Shown in pieces: positions 1 to 3,940 of a stretch of DNA of 9,462 nucleotides. Each line of letters begins with the position of its first letter. Positions within the stretch are counted from its first letter, which is position 1. Position numbers and translations under genes: made by a program. The stretch is from positions 1-9,462 of the forward strand of contig JAITVX010000064.1 in assembly GCA_031285575.1 (NCBI GenBank), written 5' to 3'. The notes under the pieces were generated by a model. That model saw only the letters and a program-made list of their open reading frames with translations. It was not told the origin of the DNA and did not search any database. Source of the DNA: Bacteroidales bacterium (lineage in GTDB: Bacteria; Bacteroidota; Bacteroidia; Bacteroidales; VadinHA17).

Positions 1-61
1 CTGGATTGGCTTCGCCGAGCTCGTAAACTCGGTTGCTTCGGGCTACGCCCTCGCAATGACG
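1..61 (-). repeat. Interspersed-repeat-like element (GTCATTGCGAGG type), cut by window start
   Basis: Read on the minus strand, this segment begins GTCATTGCGAGG and ends near CGAAGCCAATCCAG. That resembles the short 'GTCATTGCGAG...CGAAGCAATC' intergenic repeats scattered through many Bacteroidota and other genomes. It contains two inverted pairs: GGGC/GCCC at 40-50 around TAC, and CCGAG/CTCGG at 15-32. It has no coding potential and may continue left of the window. The family assignment rests on recall of the consensus, not on a search; the internal inverted pairs are seen directly. Confidence 0.6.
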
Positions 62-87
62 GTAGAGTTTTATAGAAACTAAAGTAG

Positions 88-113
88 CTGCACTAAAGTG
101 CAGGGTTTTAACC
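88..113. other. Two adjacent hairpins, possible terminator or part of the repeat element
   Basis: CTGCACTAAAGTGCAG (88-103) forms a perfect 6-bp stem with a 4-base loop. It is followed directly by GGTTTTAACC (104-113), a second 4-bp stem with a 2-base loop. The T run after the first stem is short, so a classical intrinsic terminator is only weakly supported. The pair could end a transcript from a gene left of the window, or belong to the interspersed repeat just upstream. Confidence 0.35.
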
Positions 114-186
114 GATAAATTGATAATAAATATTCACTTAACCGCGCGAGGCGTCAGGTATTGATTTACCGCCGTCATTTGGCGTA

Positions 187-202
187 TGCCGGACGTCCGG
201 CA
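187..202. repeat. Perfect 16-bp palindrome at the left edge of the tandem repeat
   Basis: TGCCGGACGTCCGGCA equals its own reverse complement over all 16 bases, and the symmetry breaks at the next pair (A186/G203). It overlaps by two bases the start of the first 42-bp repeat unit. It could be a dimeric regulator site, a cruciform, or the remains of a mobile element end. The sequence does not decide which. Confidence 0.6.
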
Positions 203-346
203 GGTCTCCTGCAGTGCTGCAACACGGTTGCGCGGAGTTGCGCAAGTCTCCCGCAGTGCTGCAACATGGTTGCGCGAAGTTGCGCAAGTCTCCTGCAGTG
301 CTGCAACACGGTTGCGCGAAGCCGCGCAAGTCTCCTGCAGGGCTGC
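201..346. repeat. 42-bp tandem repeat, about 3.5 copies
   Basis: Three full units (201-242, 243-284, 285-326) are followed by a partial fourth (327-346). Full units differ from each other at about four positions (roughly 90% identity) and abut with no spacers, so this is a minisatellite, not a CRISPR array. Each unit contains a GCAAC-acg-GTTGC inverted pair (atg loop in unit 2), a GCAG-tg-CTGC inverted pair, and a GTTGCGC motif that is repeated in units 1 and 2; the palindrome TTGCGCAA spans the junctions at 238-245 and 280-287. Because 42 is a multiple of three, several frames stay open on both strands and give artificial-looking 14-residue repeats. The longest lie at 134-409 (minus) and 186-470 (plus). 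None has a recognised family, signal peptide or visible promoter, so I annotate the DNA repeat and not a protein. Confidence 0.85.
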
Positions 347-584
347 GGCTGACAGAAACAGGTCGTGCCGGTGCATAAAGGGTTTAATATTATTTACAGT
401 TTCAGCCATGTATTTAGCATTGGTATCCGGTTATCTTGCCGTTGTTCATTCGCGCAATGCGGGCGGGTAAAAAAAAATAATTTCATGCGTTTGCACTGCC
501 ATTACTGCCGAAAACTTGCATTTAGCGCTTTTTTTCATACATTCGTGTTTTTTTAATTAAACCTGCTGTAAGTAACACTGCCGG
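347..584. other. Intergenic region with no gene seen
   Basis: Between the tandem repeat and plsY the DNA becomes AT-rich, with homopolymer runs near 470 and 528-553. No tRNA-like fold, recognisable small protein or strong terminator is visible. The only candidate signal is the weak promoter near plsY, listed separately. Short open frames here are continuations of those opened by the tandem repeat. Confidence 0.5.
515..545 (+). promoter_or_regulatory. Weak Bacteroidota-type promoter candidate for plsY
   Basis: CTTG (515-518) and TACATTCG (538-545) are separated by 19 bases. Each differs by one base from the Bacteroidota consensus TTTG-N19-21-TAnnTTTG. The position would place transcription start roughly 30 bases before the plsY ATG. 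Two mismatches in short motifs within AT-rich DNA make this a tentative call. Confidence 0.3.
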
Positions 585-1217
585 ATGAATGTTATAAACA
601 CCCTGATATCTTTTGCAACAGCCTACCTGCTTGGCTCGATTCCCGTTGCGGTATGGGGCGGAAAATGGTTCCACGGCATTGACATAAGGGAACATGGCAG
701 CGGCAACGCCGGAACAACCAACGTAATAAGGGTATTGGGATGGAAAACCGGTATCCCCGTACTGCTGTTCGACCTTGGAAAGGGATGGCTGTCAACAATG
801 ATGCCGGTGTTTCTTAATGCGTCGGAGCCTGGCTCGGGCACCCTGGTAAACCTGCAGATTGTGGCAGGCCTGTGCTCAATAGCCGGGCATATATATCCCG
901 TTTTTGCACAGTTCAAAGGCGGCAAGGGAGTAGCCTCGATGTTCGGCGCGTTGCTTGCCTTGCAGCCCCTGCTTACACTATGCTGTTTCGGCGTATTTCT
1001 TGCCGTTCTTCTCATTACAGGCATTGTGTCAATATCGTCAATAGCGGCCGGAATAGCCTTTCCGCTGTTTCTTTTTATAATTTTCGACACCCCTTCGCTT
1101 TTTCTGAAAATCTTTTCAGTAATGGTAGCCATTATATTAATTACAACACATCACAAAAACATAAAAAGGCTCATTAGAGGCGAAGAAAAAAAGCTGATAT
1201 CATACAAAAGAAACTGA
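585..1217 (+). CDS. plsY: Glycerol-3-phosphate acyltransferase PlsY
   Basis: PlsY is an inner-membrane enzyme that moves an acyl group from acyl-phosphate (made by PlsX) to glycerol-3-phosphate, giving lysophosphatidic acid, the first committed step of phospholipid synthesis. The 210-residue product has the usual family length and all three conserved cytoplasmic motifs: LLGSIP with Ser18, GSGNAGTTN at 38-46, and GHIYPVFAQFKGGKGVA at 101-117. HHKNIKRL at 189-196 follows near the C-terminus. Hydrophobic segments at about 3-24, 55-75, 90-108, 120-150 and 155-187 fit a polytopic membrane protein, and the tail is basic. The first ATG is used because the LLGSIP helix follows at the expected distance. 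It appears monocistronic: the next gene has its own promoter starting six bases after this stop. No partner gene such as plsX is visible. Confidence 0.96.
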   Translation: MNVINTLISFATAYLLGSIPVAVWGGKWFHGIDIREHGSGNAGTTNVIRVLGWKTGIPVLLFDLGKGWLSTMMPVFLNASEPGSGTLVNLQIVAGLCSIAGHIYPVFAQFKGGKGVASMFGALLALQPLLTLCCFGVFLAVLLITGIVSISSIAAGIAFPLFLFIIFDTPSLFLKIFSVMVAIILITTHHKNIKRLIRGEEKKLISYKRN

Positions 1218-1222
1218 ATCTG

Positions 1223-1253
1223 TTTGTTTTGTAATTTCAATAAATTATTTTTG
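1223..1253 (+). promoter_or_regulatory. Bacteroidota-type promoter for the rubrerythrin operon
   Basis: TTTG (1223-1226), a 19-base spacer and TATTTTTG (1246-1253) match the Bacteroidota primary sigma consensus TTTG-N19-21-TAnnTTTG exactly at the defined positions. The expected start site is a few bases downstream, giving a 5' leader of roughly 40 bases before the rubrerythrin ATG. It lies directly behind the plsY stop codon. Confidence 0.7.
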
Positions 1254-1302
1254 CCCACGCAGGCAAATGCCTCTCGTGAATATAAGCTAATACAGATGTA
1301 TC

Positions 1303-1923
1303 ATGAAGAAAAGCATAAAGGGAACGCAAACAGAAAAGAATCTCCTTAAATCCTTTGCAGGAGAATCGCAGGCAAGAAGCAGGTATGAATTTGCCGCACA
1401 GGCAGCCATGGAAGAAGGATACGGAACAATAGCCAGTATCTTCACCGCAACAGCCATCCACGAACAGCAGCATGCCATTAAATTCTTTACATACCTTGAA
1501 GGCGGAGAAGTAGAAATAACCGCCGCATACCCTGCCGGTAAAACAGGCGATACAAAAGCCAACCTTATAGCCGCAGCCCAGGGCGAGCACGAAGAAAACA
1601 CCAATCTCTACCCCCGGTTTGCACAAACAGCCGAAGAAGAAGGCTTTGGCGAAATAGCCGCAACATTCAGAAGCATTGCGGCAGTAGAACAGTTGCACGA
1701 AACAAGATTCCGTAAAATCCTTGAAAGGGAAAACGCATGCGAAGGAAGATGCTCCGGAACCGTTAAAACCAAAGACAGAAACAGGGTATTTCAAAACAAC
1801 ATAAACCACCAGTGGTATTGCAGAAACTGCGGCCACATTCACTTTGCTGCCAGTCCTCTCAAATCCTGCCCCACATGCATGAATACAAACTGCTTCGAAA
1901 TAAAAGACAATAACTACGTATAA
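1303..1923 (+). CDS. rbr: Rubrerythrin (diiron peroxidase with C-terminal rubredoxin domain)
   Basis: Rubrerythrin is a cytoplasmic non-haem iron protein that reduces hydrogen peroxide in anaerobes and microaerophiles, drawing electrons through its rubredoxin site. The ferritin-like four-helix domain (about 1-145) carries the expected diiron ligands: Glu21 in AGES, Glu54 and His57 in IHEQQH, Glu95 and Glu98 in GEHEE, and Glu129 and His132 in AVEQLHE. The rubredoxin domain (about 168-206) holds the FeCys4 pairs Cys173/Cys176 in WYCRNCG and Cys189/Cys192 in SCPTC. At 206 residues it is slightly longer than typical. The extra length is in the interdomain linker, which carries an additional Cys146-x3-Cys150 pair; Cys197 is also extra. 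Translation starts at the ATG giving MKKSIKGT, the usual N-terminus. The stop is three bases before the nitroreductase ATG, so the two genes are probably co-transcribed. Confidence 0.97.
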   Translation: MKKSIKGTQTEKNLLKSFAGESQARSRYEFAAQAAMEEGYGTIASIFTATAIHEQQHAIKFFTYLEGGEVEITAAYPAGKTGDTKANLIAAAQGEHEENTNLYPRFAQTAEEEGFGEIAATFRSIAAVEQLHETRFRKILERENACEGRCSGTVKTKDRNRVFQNNINHQWYCRNCGHIHFAASPLKSCPTCMNTNCFEIKDNNYV

Positions 1924-1926
1924 AAA

Positions 1927-2478
1927 ATGATCGACGGAACACAAATACTGGAACTCATCACAAGCCGGCAAAGCGACAGAAAATACAGCCCGCGCCCGGT
2001 TGAAAAAGAAAAACTTGAACGCATACTGGAAGCCGGCCGCATATCTCCCTCTGCCTGCAACGCACAGCCATGGAAGTTTGTAGTAGTTGACAACCCACAG
2101 CTCCTGCCGCAACTTGCCGAAGCCGCATCGGCCCGGCTACTGGGCATGAACACATTTGCCGGCCAGGCTACGGCAATGATAATAGTAGTAAGAGAGCACG
2201 CCAACTTCACTTCAAAAATAGGAGCCACAATAAAGAATAAAGACTATTCGCTCATCGACATAGGTATAGCCTCAGCCAACATCTGCCTGCAGGCCGAAGC
2301 TGAAGGCATAGGTTCGTGCATGCTCGGATGGTTTGACGAAAAAATGGTAAGAAAGATACTCGGCATACCCAAAACAAAAAGAGTAGAGCTCATGATAACC
2401 CTGGGATACTCCACAGCCGACAAGAGAGAGAAAAAAAGAAAGCCAGCCGAAGAAACAATATCATACAACAAATACTGA
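1927..2478 (+). CDS. Nitroreductase-family FMN oxidoreductase
   Basis: This is a 183-residue single-domain member of the nitroreductase superfamily: FMN enzymes, usually homodimeric, that use NAD(P)H to reduce nitro compounds, quinones or flavins. The signature segments are in order: the FMN phosphate-binding N-terminal stretch SRQSDRKY (13-20), PSACNAQPWKF (41-51), the helix DIGIASANICLQAEAEGIGS (111-130), and the C-terminal KPAEETISYNKY, typical of the short bacterial 'nitroreductase A-like' group. The physiological substrate cannot be told from sequence. The ATG follows three bases after the rubrerythrin stop, which suggests translational coupling and a shared role in redox stress. One possibility is supplying electrons or reduced flavin to the rubrerythrin pathway, but that is inference. 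The N-terminus is complete and no signal peptide is present, so it is cytoplasmic. Confidence 0.93.
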   Translation: MIDGTQILELITSRQSDRKYSPRPVEKEKLERILEAGRISPSACNAQPWKFVVVDNPQLLPQLAEAASARLLGMNTFAGQATAMIIVVREHANFTSKIGATIKNKDYSLIDIGIASANICLQAEAEGIGSCMLGWFDEKMVRKILGIPKTKRVELMITLGYSTADKREKKRKPAEETISYNKY

Positions 2479-2511
2479 TTTGCATTAATAATCTGTTTCA
2501 AAAAAACATCA

Positions 2512-2519
2512 TACTTTTG
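2512..2519 (+). promoter_or_regulatory. -7 element upstream of lnb
   Basis: TACTTTTG matches the Bacteroidota -7 consensus TAnnTTTG, but no TTTG lies at the standard 19-21 base distance; the nearest upstream TTTG (2479-2482) is 29 bases away. The element overlaps an in-frame TTG at 2517, which argues that translation starts at the downstream ATG (2541) and not at that TTG. The 5' leader would then be about 15-20 bases. Confidence 0.5.
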
Positions 2520-2540
2520 CATCACAGTTTTTATCTGGCT

Positions 2541-3728
2541 ATGAAAAAAATATTTCTGATAATAACATTTGCACTGCTGGCCTTTATAAGATCGGTGTAT
2601 GCGCAGAACAGCAGCGATACTGTCGCCTATCTTATTACATGCAATCCTGGAACCGAAGTATATTCAATTTACGGCCACAGCGCATTAAGGATTGTTGATA
2701 ATTTTTCGGGAACCGATATGGTTTACAACTGGGGTGTTTTTGACTTCGGAACCCCGAACTTTGCATGGAAATTTGCCTGTGGACGGCTCGACTACATGCT
2801 CGAAAGCACCACGATGGAACGTTTCCTGCAAACATACCATTACGAAGAACGCGGTGTAATGCAGCAGAAGATAAACCTCACGCCCGGAAGCATCCGGAGG
2901 CTCGTAGAGCTCGTAAACGAAAACATGAAGCCCGAAAACGTAAAATACCGCTACGACTTTTTCAACGACAACTGTGCCACGCGCATAAGAGACATACTCG
3001 AGAAATCGTCCGGCGGCACCATACACTATCCGCCCGACTTCGACGCCGACATGCGCACCTTCCGCGATTTGCTCGACGATTGCCAGAAACCCTACCCGTG
3101 GCTCCGTACGGCCATAAACATAGCGCTGGGTTTGCCGGCCAACAAAAAAGCCACCTTCAGCCAGTCGATGTTCCTTCCCCTCGAACTGCAGGAACGTCTC
3201 AGCCAGTCGGTAATCAACATCGACGGACGCATGGTTCCGCTTCTGCAGAACCCCTCAACAATTGTCGATTACGCCATGCCGGCAGTTAAAAGCTCACGCC
3301 TTCTGGTGCCCGAAACCGCTTTAACGCTGTTGCTAATCGTGCTGGTAGCAATAATACCGTTTATCCGCAAAAAGACAGTTGTTAAATCGGTCGATATATT
3401 CATATTCTTCGCTTTCTCCATCTTTGCCGCACTGATGCTGTTCTTTAATTTTTTCACCGGCCTCGAGCAAACAAAAATGAACATCCACATACTGTGGCTT
3501 AATCCGTTTATCATACCCTGCCTCGTTTCACTGCTCGTAAACAGAGCCGGAGTAATATGGTTCAGGCTCGTATTTTTCACCTCGGTGCTGTCGCTGGCCG
3601 TCAGCGTCGTGCTGATGCACAGCATATCAGCCATCATTCCAGCATGTTTGATACTCGCATTCAGAAGCTCGGCCCGTTCGGCGTTTTCATGGAATCCGTT
3701 TACTGTAAATGATAACATTTTGATATGA
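2541..3728 (+). CDS. lnb: Lnb-type lipoprotein N-acyltransferase (DUF4105 family)
   Basis: This family, formerly DUF4105, includes Lnb, which adds the third acyl chain to the N-terminal cysteine of lipoproteins in Bacteroides, replacing the unrelated Lnt. The 395-residue product has an N-terminal signal sequence (about 1-21, ending YAQ), a periplasmic domain (about 25-245) and five hydrophobic segments (about 258-275, 284-307, 316-334, 338-360, 362-374). The periplasmic domain has YLITCNPG (30-37), YSIYGHSALR (41-50), VYNWGVFDFGTPNF (61-74), GRLDY (81-85) and FFNDNCATRIRD (140-151). His46 and Cys145 are the obvious catalytic candidates; a His-before-Cys order fits a permuted papain-like fold, which is inference. 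The C-terminal LWLNPF (319-324) is also typical. I place the start at ATG 2541, not the in-frame TTG at 2517, because the signal peptide begins there and the TTG lies inside the -7 element. It sits alone between two promoters. Confidence 0.85.
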   Translation: MKKIFLIITFALLAFIRSVYAQNSSDTVAYLITCNPGTEVYSIYGHSALRIVDNFSGTDMVYNWGVFDFGTPNFAWKFACGRLDYMLESTTMERFLQTYHYEERGVMQQKINLTPGSIRRLVELVNENMKPENVKYRYDFFNDNCATRIRDILEKSSGGTIHYPPDFDADMRTFRDLLDDCQKPYPWLRTAINIALGLPANKKATFSQSMFLPLELQERLSQSVINIDGRMVPLLQNPSTIVDYAMPAVKSSRLLVPETALTLLLIVLVAIIPFIRKKTVVKSVDIFIFFAFSIFAALMLFFNFFTGLEQTKMNIHILWLNPFIIPCLVSLLVNRAGVIWFRLVFFTSVLSLAVSVVLMHSISAIIPACLILAFRSSARSAFSWNPFTVNDNILI

Positions 3729-3940
3729 TTCAACAGTTTATATTTTCTATTTGCCATCCAAAGCGAAATCGAGGAACCACAGCACTGTTGTAATAAACTT
3801 TTTGAAAACACAGCTCGACTTTTTTCGACAGAATGACATCTCTGCCATATTAATCTTGCTAAATAAAATATAAACATTTTATCTTGTTAAGTAAACAAAA
3901 AAACACTTATATTTGCCGCAAAATTTAATATCAGGCAATT
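3729..3940. other. 212-bp AT-rich spacer between lnb and the envelope operon
   Basis: No gene is visible here. The left half contains the inverted pair CAACAGT (3731-3737) and ACTGTTG (3784-3790), 46 bases apart. The stretch at about 3813-3838 reads on the minus strand GTCATTCTGTCGAAAAAAG, which faintly resembles GTCATTC-type intergenic repeats. The right end holds the promoter for the next gene. No convincing intrinsic terminator for lnb is seen. Confidence 0.45.
3883..3915 (+). promoter_or_regulatory. Bacteroidota-type promoter for the OmpA-family operon
   Basis: TATATTTG (3908-3915) matches the -7 consensus TAnnTTTG. CTTG (3883-3886) lies 21 bases upstream and differs by one base from the -33 TTTG. 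The predicted start site is about 20 bases before the ATG at 3941. Because the following two genes have gaps of only 22 and 11 bases and no promoter-like sequence, this promoter probably drives all three. Confidence 0.65.

Noticed and set aside
201..346. Possible CRISPR array
   Set aside because: Units are contiguous 42-bp copies with no unique spacers, and no cas gene is present in the window.
134..409. Minus-strand open frame of 91 residues with AALQETCATSRNRV-type repeats
   Set aside because: It is kept open by the 42-bp tandem repeat, whose length is a multiple of three. It has no recognised family, no promoter-like element upstream on the minus strand, and most differences between repeat units change residues in this frame.
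186..470. Plus-strand open frame of 94 residues with QVSCSAATRLRE-type repeats
   Set aside because: Same cause: a by-product of the tandem repeat. The C-terminal part runs through AT-rich intergenic DNA with no homology I recognise.
1237..2112. 291-residue minus-strand open frame opposite the rubrerythrin and nitroreductase genes
   Set aside because: It overlaps two genes with intact catalytic motifs on the plus strand. Its Cys/Phe/Val-rich sequence is what the antisense of A-rich coding DNA produces.
3269..3877. 202-residue minus-strand open frame across the 3' end of lnb and the spacer
   Set aside because: Most of it is antisense to the membrane segments of lnb. It has no family features and no promoter-like element upstream.
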